A DNA stretch of 64,000 nucleotides, from positions 1 through 64,000 of the forward strand of contig NZ_ATUW01000005.1 of NCBI RefSeq assembly GCF_000420405.1. Reading direction: 5' to 3'. This stretch comes from Winkia neuii subsp. neuii DSM 8576. GTDB lineage: Bacteria; Actinomycetota; Actinomycetes; Actinomycetales; Actinomycetaceae. Of this stretch, positions 6,689 to 15,391 are shown piece after piece (the stretch's first letter is position 1; every line of letters begins with the position of its first letter). The position numbers and the translations under genes are program-made. A model generated the notes under the pieces. The model ran no database searches, had not been told where the DNA came from, and saw nothing but the letters and a program-made list of their open reading frames with translations.

Positions 6689-8890
6689 ATGACCAGAACA
6701 TCTGCTTTTAGGCCGGTGCAAGTAGTTGCGGGCGGCATCGCCGCAGTATCTATCTCACTGACTGGCTTAGGGGTTGCAGCCCCCGCCGTTGCTGCTGACC
6801 AGCCGATAGTCGCTGCTGCTCAAAAGGCCGAGATAGTGATGAACTATGCGGTCAATCTCGTTTCCGGAGCTAGTGCAGCCCAATTCGAGGCTGCTGCTAG
6901 CCTAGCCGGTAAACACGGTAAAGTACTCGCCAAATATCCCCAGATCGACACGTTCTTTGTGCAGTCCGCTGCAAAGGACTTTTCTGAACAATATGCGAAG
7001 GAAATTAGTGCCAAAGGAATTGGGCTGCACTCCGTTGGTCCGACCAGAACTAAGCCTGTAGAGGGCAAAGAACTCCTTGTGCATGCTTCAAGTGCAGATA
7101 GGAGCAACAGGTCGGCCTATTATTCAGCTGGAGTTGAAAACCAGCTGAATAAAGAACGAAATTTAGGGAGCGATCCCGACACGGCAAAAGCGTGGGGAAT
7201 TGCTGCAACGGGGGCCGATGAGGCCGCCAAAGTTGACGTAAAGCTTGCTCCAGTTACCGTAGGTGTGATCGACTCTGGCGTAGAAGGCAACCACGAGGAC
7301 CTAAAGGGGCAGATTGACCCCAGCAAGTCCGTTGGATGCGATGTTAATGGCATTGCTGACAATTCCTACGCCGCTTGGCAGCCTGACGACACCGAGGGCT
7401 CCGATCACGGTACGCACGTTGCTGGCACTATCGCAGCGGCCACTAACGGTATTGGTGTAGAAGGAGTTGCCCCGAAAGCCCGGTTGGCTGCGGTTAAAGC
7501 TGGTAATCGAGACGGCTATTTTTATCCGGAATACGTAGCTTGCGGCTTCATGTGGGCAGCCAAGCAGGGTTTCGATGTAACTAACAACTCGTACTACGTA
7601 GATCCCTGGGAATACTGGATGCCCACGGAGGGCAACCAGGCTGCTGGTCTCGAGGCTGTACGCCGTGCCGTTGAATTCGCTTCTTCTCAAGGCGTACTCA
7701 ACATTTCTGCGGCGGGCAATTCCGACCAGGACCTAGACAATGTGAGCACGGATAGCTCGAGCCCTAATGACAACGGCGACGAAAATATCATTGAAAACCG
7801 GCCCGTGGCTGGGGGCGTTGACATTCCCACAATGCTTCCTGGCGTGGTAAGGGTATCCGCAGTCGGACTGGCACCGGAACCAGGCAGGCAGCGTGTAGAT
7901 CTAAAGCAGGTGGATCCCAAAACCGACAAATTGAGGAGAGCCGATTTTTCTAACTATGGAAGAAAATGGGTAGATATTGCTGCTCCCGGCGTAGACATTT
8001 ACTCTTCGGTCTCGTTGAAAGCCTCGGGCGGTAAAAAGTACGACGTATTTTCGGGAACTTCGATGGCCTCGCCTCACGTGGCCGGGGTGGCAGCTTTATT
8101 GCGCGCAGTCAACCCGCAACTCACTCCTGCTGAAACGACTGCTCTCTTAGAAAAGCATGCCGCGAAGCAGTTCTCGCGGCTAGAAACTCCTGCCGAGGAG
8201 CTGGCTCGCGTAAAGGCTCGCAAGCCTGGTGCTGCGACTCTCCTACAGGTTGGCCAAGAGCCGAAAGAAAAGGAGTACCGAGGCCACGGGTTCGTCAATG
8301 CGTTAGCGGCAGTGCTGGAAGACCAGCCTACTCCTACAGTAAAAGAAATCGAGTATTCCACCGATGGGAAAACTTGGGTTCCACTTGCTGGGGCGAAGAT
8401 TCAGGGGGACTTTAAAGTTCGCGCACATGTAACTGGTCCCGCAACGAAGATCACAATTGGGATAGCCGGCGACAAACAGTCCACCAGTGCCGACAAAGAT
8501 GGTTCTTTCGAGGGAAACTACTGGATTGACTCGGGAACCTATTCGGCTGACAGGCTGGGTCTAAAAGGGGCACGAAACGCCAAGATTCAGGTTGAGGCTT
8601 TTGGTCGGAACAACGACAAGCGCGCCGGGGACGACGTGTCCACTGAGGTTGACTTTGCCTTATTGCCGCCGGCGGAGGGGAAGCATACCGAAAAACCCGC
8701 GGGTACTTCGACACAAGTACACCCTGAGAGAAAACTGCAGACAACTCTGCGGGCACCTAACAAAAAGCAGCTAGTCTCTAAGGAACTAGGGGCAACTGGT
8801 TCTAGTGCTGAGCTGATAGGGTTCGTTTCCGCCGTAATATTATTGGTTGGTGCAAGCATATATGCAACCCGCAAGAGGCAAACAAAATAG
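6689..8890 (+). CDS. Secreted, wall-anchored subtilisin-like serine protease (first of pair)
   Basis: An S8-family endopeptidase of 733 residues. A Sec signal peptide (about 1-36, ending AVAA) is followed by a prodomain-like region (about 44-160). The catalytic domain has Asp195 (VIDSG), His240 (DHGTHVAGT), oxyanion Asn344 (AAGNS) and Ser458 (SGTSMASPHVAG). Cys217 and Cys285 may form a disulfide. The C-terminal part (about 555-660) looks like an all-beta domain (EIEYSTDGKTW), followed by a charged linker and a sorting signal: LGATG, a hydrophobic segment, then RKRQTK. The motif resembles the LAxTG class used by class E sortases, so the protein is probably joined to the cell wall. No sortase lies nearby. 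It is the tandem paralogue of the next gene; the target is unknown. Confidence 0.9.
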   Translation: MTRTSAFRPVQVVAGGIAAVSISLTGLGVAAPAVAADQPIVAAAQKAEIVMNYAVNLVSGASAAQFEAAASLAGKHGKVLAKYPQIDTFFVQSAAKDFSEQYAKEISAKGIGLHSVGPTRTKPVEGKELLVHASSADRSNRSAYYSAGVENQLNKERNLGSDPDTAKAWGIAATGADEAAKVDVKLAPVTVGVIDSGVEGNHEDLKGQIDPSKSVGCDVNGIADNSYAAWQPDDTEGSDHGTHVAGTIAAATNGIGVEGVAPKARLAAVKAGNRDGYFYPEYVACGFMWAAKQGFDVTNNSYYVDPWEYWMPTEGNQAAGLEAVRRAVEFASSQGVLNISAAGNSDQDLDNVSTDSSSPNDNGDENIIENRPVAGGVDIPTMLPGVVRVSAVGLAPEPGRQRVDLKQVDPKTDKLRRADFSNYGRKWVDIAAPGVDIYSSVSLKASGGKKYDVFSGTSMASPHVAGVAALLRAVNPQLTPAETTALLEKHAAKQFSRLETPAEELARVKARKPGAATLLQVGQEPKEKEYRGHGFVNALAAVLEDQPTPTVKEIEYSTDGKTWVPLAGAKIQGDFKVRAHVTGPATKITIGIAGDKQSTSADKDGSFEGNYWIDSGTYSADRLGLKGARNAKIQVEAFGRNNDKRAGDDVSTEVDFALLPPAEGKHTEKPAGTSTQVHPERKLQTTLRAPNKKQLVSKELGATGSSAELIGFVSAVILLVGASIYATRKRQTK

Positions 8891-8923
8891 GTAGGTGTAT
8901 TTCCGGCCTACCGTTGCACCTAC
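8890..8923 (+). other. Overlapping alternative hairpins after the first subtilase gene
   Basis: GGTAGG (8890-8895) can pair with CCTACC (8907-8912), while the overlapping GTAGGTG (8891-8897) can pair with CACCTAC (8917-8923); the two cannot form together. No T-run follows directly, so it is at best a weak terminator. The remaining bases up to 9068 hold the promoter and ribosome binding site of the second subtilase gene. Confidence 0.3.
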
Positions 8924-9068
8924 TAATTTGGCAATTTTTGCTAGCGGAACTAATTGTTTCGACGCTTTTGCCAATTACGCAATCAATCTATAGCAGAACC
9001 CGTGCGCTTTTGCTCGAAATAACTAAATAGTTTTATTATCACTTTTCATAGAGATTCAAGAGGAAAAT

Positions 9069-11234
9069 ATGGGTAAAAATACCGCGTCTAGATCGCTCAG
9101 TGTACTGGGCGGATCGATGGTGGCAATAAGTTTGTCCTTTGCCGCCTTAGCTCTCCCAACTTCGGCAGTAGCGGCCGAAAACCCCTCCATAGCTGCAGCT
9201 CAAAAAGCCGATATAGTCATGAACTATGCGGTAAATCTGGGCGAGCAAGCCAGTGCAGACCAATTTGCACAGGCAGTCTCCCTAGCTGGCGAAGAGGGAA
9301 AAGTTCTAAGCAAGTACCCTAATTTGAATACCTTCTTTGTGCAATCACCAAGAAAGGATTTTGCGAACGAACTGGGAGCAAAAATTCTTGGGAAAAATAT
9401 CCCCCTGCATTCTCTCGGCCCTACCCGCACTAAGAATGTTAGGGACAACGAAAACCTTTTCGGTAAAATCGCTTCTGCGCGTTCTGCTCAAAGCTACAGA
9501 GGCGCTACCGAAAGTCAGTTTGGTGCCGAAAGTAATTTCGAGTCAGATCCGGATACTCCCAAGACTTGGGGAATACTTGCCCTAGGGGCAGATCAGGCTG
9601 CAAATGTCGACGTAAAACTTGCTCCGGTAACTGTTGGCGTTTTGGACTCGGGCATCGATGGAAGCCACCCAGATCTGAAGGATCAAATCGATCAGACAAA
9701 ATCGGTAGGATGTGATGTCAACGGCATCCCCCATACCGGCTATAAGGACTGGCAGCCTACACATGCCCACGGTACCCACGTTGCTGGTACCATCGCCGCT
9801 GCACTGAACAACCAAGCCATACAGGGCGTTGCTCCGAAGGCAAGGCTTGCGGCTGTGCGAGTTGTAAACGAGGGCGATAACTCTATTTATCCCGAATACG
9901 CAACCTGCGGTTTCATGTGGGCTGCAGAGAAGGGATTTGAGGTTACTAACAACTCGTACTTTGTAGATCCCTGGCAGTTCTGGGTTCCAGGTGAAACCAA
10001 CCAGGCTGCTGGTCTGGAGGCTGTAACCCGGGCAGTAAAGTACTCGCAGAAAGCCGGCGTCTTGAATGTTGTGGCAGCTGGCAACTCGAACCAAGATCTA
10101 GACAATCTGAAAGTTGATTCAGAAAGCCCCAACGATTCAACCTCCCCAATCCAGGATCGTAACGTCGAAACTGGCATTGAGATTCCGGCAATGGTTCCTG
10201 GCACGGTCCGAGTCTCTGCCGTAGGCCTACCAAAGACCGGCAAGCAAGTAGATCCACGGACCAGCCCACTGCAACGTGCCTACTTCTCTAACTACGGAGC
10301 TACCACGATTGACGTGGCCGCACCGGGGGTGGGTATCTACTCGACAATGCCAGGGGGAGGATACGGAAAGATGTCCGGTACCTCTATGGCAAGCCCGCAT
10401 GCTGCCGGAGTTGCTGCGTTGCTACGAGCTGTCCATCCCAACCTTCCCCCTGACCAAATTCGCGAACTATTGAAAAAGCAAGCAGAAAAGGGCTTCAAGC
10501 GCCTTGAAACTCCTGAGGCCGAATTGGCTAGGGTTGAAAAACAAAATTCTGGTGCTGCTCCCTTGCTTACTGCAGGAAGCAAACCCACTGCGAGTGAATA
10601 TCGGGGAAGTGGGTTTGTAAATGCTCTTAGTGCAGTTCTCGAAGATCAGCAAAGCCCGACCATAGGTGAAGCTAGCTACTCGACCGATGACGGGAAGACT
10701 TGGGAGCCCTTGCGCGGGGCGAAAATCAATTCGGATTTCAAGTTGCGCGTGCACGTTAGCGGTCCGGCCACAGCGGTTGTCGGCACAATTGGTGCAGACA
10801 AGAAAGTGCTCTCCGGACAGTATGACGGGTCCTTCGACGGCGACTATTTCGTAACATCCGGCGTGCTGAAAGTTGCAGATCTTCAAGGGCACCAGTCGCT
10901 GAAGGTACAGGCATTTGGACGCAACAATGACGCACGTGCGAAGGATGATTCGAATGACGGAATTTCCTTCGAAGTCGTTGTCAAGGCTGTCTCCGCTCCA
11001 GATCTGAACCAGAATCCCAAGCCTTCGGCTACGCAGGAACAGAGCCCCAAGCCTTCGACTACGCAGAAACAGAACCCTGTGCAAAAGAAGGTGACGACGA
11101 GCCGAACTACTAAGAATGAGGGGTCTGTCGCTGGAAATCTGGCGGCTACTGGTTCTAGTGCAGGCGAATACCTGGTATTAGGACTACTGGTAGTTGGCAT
11201 TGGTGGAACCTTGCTAGCTAAAAGACAAAACTAG
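9069..11234 (+). CDS. Secreted, wall-anchored subtilisin-like serine protease (second of pair)
   Basis: S8-family protease of 721 residues, closely similar to its upstream neighbour over its whole length (for example MNYAVNL, SVGCDVNGI, GFMWAA, VTNNSY). It has a signal peptide (about 1-36), Asp193 (VLDSG), His234 (HAHGTH), Asn339 (AAGNS) and Ser439 (SGTSMASPH). Cys215 and Cys280 mirror the possible disulfide of the first enzyme. Before the sorting signal there is a short duplicated PKPSATQEQ/PKPSTTQKQ stretch that probably spans the peptidoglycan. LAATG, a hydrophobic segment and AKRQN form a clear LAxTG sortase signal. AGAGG precedes the ATG. The gene has its own 178-base upstream region, so it may be expressed separately from the first. 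Confidence 0.9.
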   Translation: MGKNTASRSLSVLGGSMVAISLSFAALALPTSAVAAENPSIAAAQKADIVMNYAVNLGEQASADQFAQAVSLAGEEGKVLSKYPNLNTFFVQSPRKDFANELGAKILGKNIPLHSLGPTRTKNVRDNENLFGKIASARSAQSYRGATESQFGAESNFESDPDTPKTWGILALGADQAANVDVKLAPVTVGVLDSGIDGSHPDLKDQIDQTKSVGCDVNGIPHTGYKDWQPTHAHGTHVAGTIAAALNNQAIQGVAPKARLAAVRVVNEGDNSIYPEYATCGFMWAAEKGFEVTNNSYFVDPWQFWVPGETNQAAGLEAVTRAVKYSQKAGVLNVVAAGNSNQDLDNLKVDSESPNDSTSPIQDRNVETGIEIPAMVPGTVRVSAVGLPKTGKQVDPRTSPLQRAYFSNYGATTIDVAAPGVGIYSTMPGGGYGKMSGTSMASPHAAGVAALLRAVHPNLPPDQIRELLKKQAEKGFKRLETPEAELARVEKQNSGAAPLLTAGSKPTASEYRGSGFVNALSAVLEDQQSPTIGEASYSTDDGKTWEPLRGAKINSDFKLRVHVSGPATAVVGTIGADKKVLSGQYDGSFDGDYFVTSGVLKVADLQGHQSLKVQAFGRNNDARAKDDSNDGISFEVVVKAVSAPDLNQNPKPSATQEQSPKPSTTQKQNPVQKKVTTSRTTKNEGSVAGNLAATGSSAGEYLVLGLLVVGIGGTLLAKRQN

Positions 11235-11261
11235 CGCAGTTAGAAAACTCTTCTAACCTGT

Positions 11262-11292
11262 GGTTGTGCCCCGGTTTTGCCGGGGCACAACC
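11262..11292 (+). terminator. Terminator of the second subtilase gene
   Basis: A perfect 13-bp GC-rich stem (GGTTGTGCCCCGG with its complement) closes a TTTTG loop 27 bases after the stop. The T-tract after it is short, but the stem is very stable. Confidence 0.8.
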
Positions 11293-11484
11293 GATTTAAC
11301 TGCCCGAACTGCTCTAGGAAATTGAATGGCTACAGTAGATTTCTCTTAGTTCCCCATTGCCTGAAACGTGCAGTTCCTCTTCAATTGCGAAGACAGCGCA
11401 TAAGAGACCGTGGTAGTTTCGACTCTGGCCTTAGTTGGCTTTGGCTCGCTGCCGGAGTCTAAAACTATCTGGAAAGCAGGAACA

Positions 11485-12234
11485 ATGCGCCTTGTTGCGT
11501 TCGACTTAGATGACACGTTAGCCCCCTCCAAATCTCCACTTCCCGATTTCATGGCTGCAGCGCTCACCGAGCTACTTGACCGGGTCGAAGTAGCTGTTAT
11601 CTCGGGAGGACGATTTGAACAATTTCAAAAACAAGTGCTGTCTCGGCTGTCCACGAATCTAGAAAAACTGCACATACTGCCTACCTGTGGTACTAGGTAT
11701 TACCGCTATGAAGGTGAGTGGAGAATGCTATATGCCAACGATCTTTCTACCGACCAGAGGCAAAGAGTATTTGTAGCAATTGAAAAACAGGCAAAAAAAC
11801 TCGGTCTTTGGGAGGAAAAAACTTGGGGCAAGAAGATAGAGGACCGCGGTTCTCAAGTGACTTTTTCTGCCTTAGGGCAGCTAGCCCCTATAGAGGCTAA
11901 GCGAGCGTGGGACCCGAGTGGGCAGAAAAAAGCAAGATTGGCAGCTGCACTCGCTCCGGAACTGCCGGATTTGGAAGTACGCTCGGGTGGGTCCACCAGC
12001 GTCGACATCACTCTAAAGGGGGTTGACAAGGCCTACGGAATGAATCGGCTAGTACAAATGAGTGGGATCGGCAAAGAACAGATGGTATTTGTTGGCGATC
12101 GTCTAGACGAGGGCGGCAACGACTATCCGGTGGTATCGACCGGCATACCCTGCGTATCTGTGGCGAGTCCTGAGGAAACTGCAAAATGGATTAGTGAGTT
12201 TATTTCATCCTTCGACGCAGAGCCCACATACTGA
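11485..12234 (+). CDS. HAD-IIB family phosphatase, phosphomannomutase-like
   Basis: This 249-residue hydrolase has the HAD nucleophile motif FDLDDTL near its N-terminus (Asp7 and Asp9), motif II VISGG, LPTCGTRYY in the cap region, and motif IV GDRLDEGGNDYPVV. The last is typical of the HAD-IIB branch that includes eukaryotic-type phosphomannomutase and sugar phosphatases. A sugar phosphate is the likely substrate, but phosphatase and mutase cannot be separated by reading alone. The ATG at 11485 follows GGAAAGCAGG, and the aspartate motif sits where the family expects it; the frame opens earlier without matching sequence. Its 3' end overlaps the convergent methyltransferase gene by 35 bp. Confidence 0.82.
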   Translation: MRLVAFDLDDTLAPSKSPLPDFMAAALTELLDRVEVAVISGGRFEQFQKQVLSRLSTNLEKLHILPTCGTRYYRYEGEWRMLYANDLSTDQRQRVFVAIEKQAKKLGLWEEKTWGKKIEDRGSQVTFSALGQLAPIEAKRAWDPSGQKKARLAAALAPELPDLEVRSGGSTSVDITLKGVDKAYGMNRLVQMSGIGKEQMVFVGDRLDEGGNDYPVVSTGIPCVSVASPEETAKWISEFISSFDAEPTY

Positions 12235-13042
12235 CAGCCGATGCTGCAGCGACGTTTAGCGAGTCAACTCCGTGCCCCATCGGAATACGGCACACAGTAT
12301 CAGCATTTTCGATGGCCTTGCAGGTTAGACCCGTTCCTTCTGTGCCGAGTAGGATGGCCAATTTAGAATTTGGGTCTTGCACTAACTGCGAATGTTCAAG
12401 CTCGTCCAGGGGCACGGATTCATTGCTCAAAGCCATTGCTATTACGTGAAACCCGGCCTCCTTAACTTCTGCAGGGTCAGGCCAGGCCTGCCATCTGGTC
12501 CAGGGCACCTGAAAGACCGTTCCCATAGAAACTCGAACGCTACGACGGTAATAGGGGTCGGCACACGAGGGGGTAACTAAAATTGCATCTACGTTTAGAG
12601 CTGCTGCCGACCGAAACGCAGCACCTACATTGGTGTGATCTACGAGGTTTTCTAGTATTGCTATTCGGTGTGCGCCTGAGATCGTTTCCGAGACCGTCTT
12701 TAAGCTCGGGCGCCACATGGCTGCCAGGGCTCCCCGGTGGAGCCGAAAACCTGTGAGCTTGGAGGAGGTCTCTTCATCGGCTATAAAGACTGGCACGTTA
12801 CCCCCATCTGCAAAACCAGTCGCTTCCTCAATAAGAGGGGTCATTGAATCTAGCCATTTTTCGGCCATTAGGAAAGAACGAGGACGGTGTCCGGTCTCGA
12901 TCGCCCGAGCAATAACATTTTTGGATTCGGCCATAAATAGACCGCGCTCAGGTTCAACTTTGGAGCGCAAAGCCACGTCGGTCATGTTGGTGTAGTCGTT
13001 CAGGCGGGGGTCAGCTAGGTTCTCAACCGGAATAAACACCAT
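12200..13042 (-). CDS. SpoU (TrmH)-family RNA 2'-O-methyltransferase
   Basis: This 280-residue protein transfers methyl from S-adenosylmethionine to a ribose in rRNA or tRNA. The three SPOUT knot motifs are clear: NVGAAFRSA (motif 1), LGTEGTGL (motif 2) and IPMGHGVDSLNVAAASA (motif 3). The N-terminal substrate-binding part holds LADPRLNDY and GLFMAESKNVIARAI, as in actinobacterial homologues. The target nucleotide is unknown. The start is uncertain: the ATG at 13042 fits the family N-terminus but lacks a strong ribosome binding site, and a GTG 21 bases upstream has GGTGGAA close by. It is divergent from the unknown gene at 13163. Confidence 0.87.
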   Translation of the reverse strand: MVFIPVENLADPRLNDYTNMTDVALRSKVEPERGLFMAESKNVIARAIETGHRPRSFLMAEKWLDSMTPLIEEATGFADGGNVPVFIADEETSSKLTGFRLHRGALAAMWRPSLKTVSETISGAHRIAILENLVDHTNVGAAFRSAAALNVDAILVTPSCADPYYRRSVRVSMGTVFQVPWTRWQAWPDPAEVKEAGFHVIAMALSNESVPLDELEHSQLVQDPNSKLAILLGTEGTGLTCKAIENADTVCRIPMGHGVDSLNVAAASAVSMWALRRRMK

Positions 13043-13162
13043 ACAATTCTGCCACTTATCCACAATTCCACCTATTTCGACTTTCCACATGTGTCCTCGA
13101 CGGCAGTGGTACTAGGGCCTTTCGGGTGCGAGCCTTTAAAGGCGCTTACTGGAAAGGCACAC

Positions 13163-13660
13163 ATGACAGCAAAAATTGCGAATGAAGAACCTCGGCTCTA
13201 TGGCGAGCGGGGGTGGACCCAGGGGAGGGTAAAGGAGCTTATTGTTGGCCGCACTCGCACGCGCCCATTTTGCATCGGTAGCGACGATTATCTGCCTTTT
13301 TTCGATATGGAGGCTGACACCGCGTACGAATTAGCGCTGGAAGTTCCAAAATCACAGTTTGAAGATAGACAGAACTATTCGCCGACTTTTTTGCAAATGG
13401 TAACGGCGGCACAAGCGCACCCGGAACAGGTGCGCTTGGACGGGTACATGATAGGGCCGGCTCGATCCGATGAGCGCGTGACTATAGAAGCTCTAACGTG
13501 GATTCTTTCTCCGAACGATCCTCCGGTTCGGCCACACGAATCACCGTGGGAATGGTTGAAGGAGGAATTGTTCGGGGACCAGCAGATTACTACCCCCGAC
13601 GAGATCGCTCCCGTTTGTGCGCATAACGGGTTGGGGGGATGGTGGCTTTGGTGGGACTAG
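13163..13660 (+). CDS. Protein of unknown function
   Basis: This 165-residue soluble-looking protein has no signal peptide or membrane segment and I do not recognise it. GGAAAGG ends 5 bases before the ATG, a good ribosome binding site; the frame opens earlier at 13091 with no such signal. It is acidic and rich in Trp and Pro towards the end (ESPWEWLKEELFG, then a Gly/Trp-rich last ten residues). It lies 14 bases upstream of pyrD in the same direction, and codon use resembles the neighbours, so it looks like a real gene that may be read into pyrD. Confidence 0.65.
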   Translation: MTAKIANEEPRLYGERGWTQGRVKELIVGRTRTRPFCIGSDDYLPFFDMEADTAYELALEVPKSQFEDRQNYSPTFLQMVTAAQAHPEQVRLDGYMIGPARSDERVTIEALTWILSPNDPPVRPHESPWEWLKEELFGDQQITTPDEIAPVCAHNGLGGWWLWWD

Positions 13661-13662
13661 TT

Positions 13663-13668
13663 TAAGCT
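13663..13668 (+). promoter_or_regulatory. -10 element TAAGCT of pyrD
   Basis: TAAGCT ends 6 bases before the GTG of pyrD, just after the stop of the upstream gene. It predicts a leaderless pyrD mRNA in addition to any read-through. Confidence 0.4.
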
Positions 13669-13674
13669 GGGAGA

Positions 13675-14688
13675 GTGCTTTACGAACTTCTCTACGACAC
13701 GGTCTTGAAAAGGACCGATCCTGAAAAAATTCACGATCTTTCTGTGATTGCGCTGGGGGTGATTGGTTCCATTGGCCCTGGCAGGGCAGCTCTGTCTATT
13801 TTGGGGCGTGGAATTTCGGGTGGGGGCAAAAGTTTTTTGCCTCGCCCAATTCCGGGCCGGCTCGGGCTGGCTGCTGGAATGGATAAGGATGCCCAGGCGA
13901 TTGAGGGGATGTGTGCACTCGGCTTCGGATTTGTCGAAATTGGGACTATTACGCCTAAGGCACAACCCGGAAACGAGGGTCCTAGGCTCTGGAGAGTCCT
14001 AGAGTCTAGGGCCATCAGGAACAGGATGGGGTTCAATAACGCTGGGGCAAAAGAAGCGGCGAAAAGGCTAAGGAAACTGCGCAGTAAACCATCTGGACGG
14101 GCGTGCATTGTGGGGGCCAATATCGGCAAAAATAAGTGGACTCCACTCGAGGACGCCCCAGAGGACTATCGCTACTGCGCCCGCGAATTGGCCCCATACG
14201 CCGATTTTTTGGTGGTAAATGTGTCGTCCCCAAATACTCCGGGCTTGCGCAGCCTGCAGGCGGTAGATTCGTTGCGTCCTATCTTGACGGCGGCTCGCGA
14301 GGGCGCTCACCAGAGCGACCAGCGAGAGTTGCCGATATTTGTGAAGATTGCGCCGGACCTAGCCGATCAAGACATAGTGGAGGTGGCTCAGCTGGTGCGC
14401 GAGCTTTCGTTGGCTGGGGTAGTTGCCACTAATACCACTATCAACCACTCGCTTGGCGAAGGCGGTCTGTCCGGGCCACCTCTAAAGGAACGTGCTCTCG
14501 AGGTCGTGCGTCTGCTCAGAAGCGAGCTTCCTAGCGATTTCACCATCATTGGTTGCGGCGGGATTTCTTCGGTTGCAGATGCCGAGCAAATGCTTGCTGC
14601 AGGAGCGGATTTTCTTGAGGGCTTCACTGCACTCATATACGGAGGTCCCGCATGGCCGGGGCGCCTTAATAGGGCTCTTAGTAGGTAG
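13675..14688 (+). CDS. pyrD: Dihydroorotate dehydrogenase, quinone type
   Basis: Class 2 DHODH of 337 residues, the fourth step of UMP synthesis, which oxidises dihydroorotate with FMN and passes electrons to quinone at the membrane. Visible motifs are LGLAAGMDKD, GFVEIGTITPKAQPGN, RNRMGFNNAGA, NVSSPNTPGLRSLQ (with the catalytic Ser of class 2), ATNTT and GCGGISSVADA. An N-terminal amphipathic extension (about 1-50) is where class 2 enzymes touch the membrane. The start is a GTG; the GGGAG sequence is too close to act as a normal ribosome binding site. No other pyr gene is nearby. Confidence 0.94.
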   Translation: MLYELLYDTVLKRTDPEKIHDLSVIALGVIGSIGPGRAALSILGRGISGGGKSFLPRPIPGRLGLAAGMDKDAQAIEGMCALGFGFVEIGTITPKAQPGNEGPRLWRVLESRAIRNRMGFNNAGAKEAAKRLRKLRSKPSGRACIVGANIGKNKWTPLEDAPEDYRYCARELAPYADFLVVNVSSPNTPGLRSLQAVDSLRPILTAAREGAHQSDQRELPIFVKIAPDLADQDIVEVAQLVRELSLAGVVATNTTINHSLGEGGLSGPPLKERALEVVRLLRSELPSDFTIIGCGGISSVADAEQMLAAGADFLEGFTALIYGGPAWPGRLNRALSR

Positions 14689-14701
14689 TGGTTGCAGGCG
14701 C

Positions 14702-14737
14702 AGTAGTATTCCCCAGGTGTTTCTGGGGAATACTACT
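14702..14737. terminator. Bidirectional hairpin between pyrD and the DUF3043 gene
   Basis: A perfect 15-bp stem (AGTAGTATTCCCCAG and its complement at 14723-14737) closes a 6-base loop. It begins 13 bases after the pyrD stop and overlaps the first base of the convergent DUF3043 stop codon. There is no long T-run, so termination efficiency is uncertain. Confidence 0.7.
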
Positions 14738-15330
14738 TAGCGTATGTCTTCACCGCGTTTGATTCCTGGTTTCGGCTGTCGCCAGGGGCGCAGCTGCATC
14801 ATGCGGGAGGCAACGTACATACCTTGCCCTGGCGGGATTTGCCGCCCCGGGAAGAGCTCGGCAAGTTTTGTTTTTATTTGCCTGTTAGTAATGAACATTT
14901 CCAGCATGCAGGTAAAGAAAATTGCATAGATGATACCCAGGGGGATGAAGGCTAGTTTTCCCCCGCGTGGCAAAAAGAACGTCGATATAAACGCTACGAA
15001 CATGATAGGTACCAAGAACTCCGACAAACTCCAGCGCGAATCGATAAGGTCGCGGGTAGCTCGACGCAACGGCCCGCGATCCTTTTCTGGGAGGTAGCGT
15101 TCGGGAGCCTTGCCATCCATAGCCAGGCGCTGCTTGGTTATGGCCTCATTGCGCTTTTTCTTGCGCTCTGCCTTTTCCTCTTTGGTCAGCTTCCGCTTCC
15201 CAACTACTAGGGGACGTCCATTGCGCTTCTCGGCGTCGCGGCGCTTGGGCGTGGGCTTCGATTTCTGCCTCGCCTCAGATTTGCCGGCTGGCTCCGATTT
15301 GGATTCATTGTCAATATTTCGCTCACTCAC
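14737..15330 (-). CDS. DUF3043 membrane protein
   Basis: This 197-residue protein has a long, very basic, lysine-rich N-terminal half (about 1-75), then RDLIDSRWSLSEFLVP and two hydrophobic segments (about 100-120 and 125-148), ending in a basic tail. This is the actinobacterial DUF3043 architecture; function is unknown. The start is a GTG at 15330 that overlaps an ATG followed at once by TGA, so the 5' end reads ATGTGAGCG. TATAGT (15340-15345, minus strand) ends 7 bases before that ATG and 9 before the GTG, which suggests a very short leader. Confidence 0.83.
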   Translation of the reverse strand: MSERNIDNESKSEPAGKSEARQKSKPTPKRRDAEKRNGRPLVVGKRKLTKEEKAERKKKRNEAITKQRLAMDGKAPERYLPEKDRGPLRRATRDLIDSRWSLSEFLVPIMFVAFISTFFLPRGGKLAFIPLGIIYAIFFTCMLEMFITNRQIKTKLAELFPGRQIPPGQGMYVASRMMQLRPWRQPKPGIKRGEDIR

Positions 15331-15379
15331 ATACTGAAGACTATAGGAGGAAGGCTTAGAACCAAAAAGCCTTCCGCGC

Positions 15380-15385
15380 TAAGCT
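15380..15385 (+). promoter_or_regulatory. -10 element TAAGCT of the M20 peptidase gene
   Basis: TAAGCT ends 6 bases before the ATG at 15392 and no Shine-Dalgarno sequence is present, so the mRNA is probably leaderless. Confidence 0.5.
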
Positions 15386-15391
15386 TGTGCC

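Noticed and set aside
10981-11100. Short repeats at the end of the second subtilase gene as a possible mobile or CRISPR-like repeat
   Set aside because: They are in frame and encode a Pro/Lys/Gln wall-spanning linker before the sorting signal.
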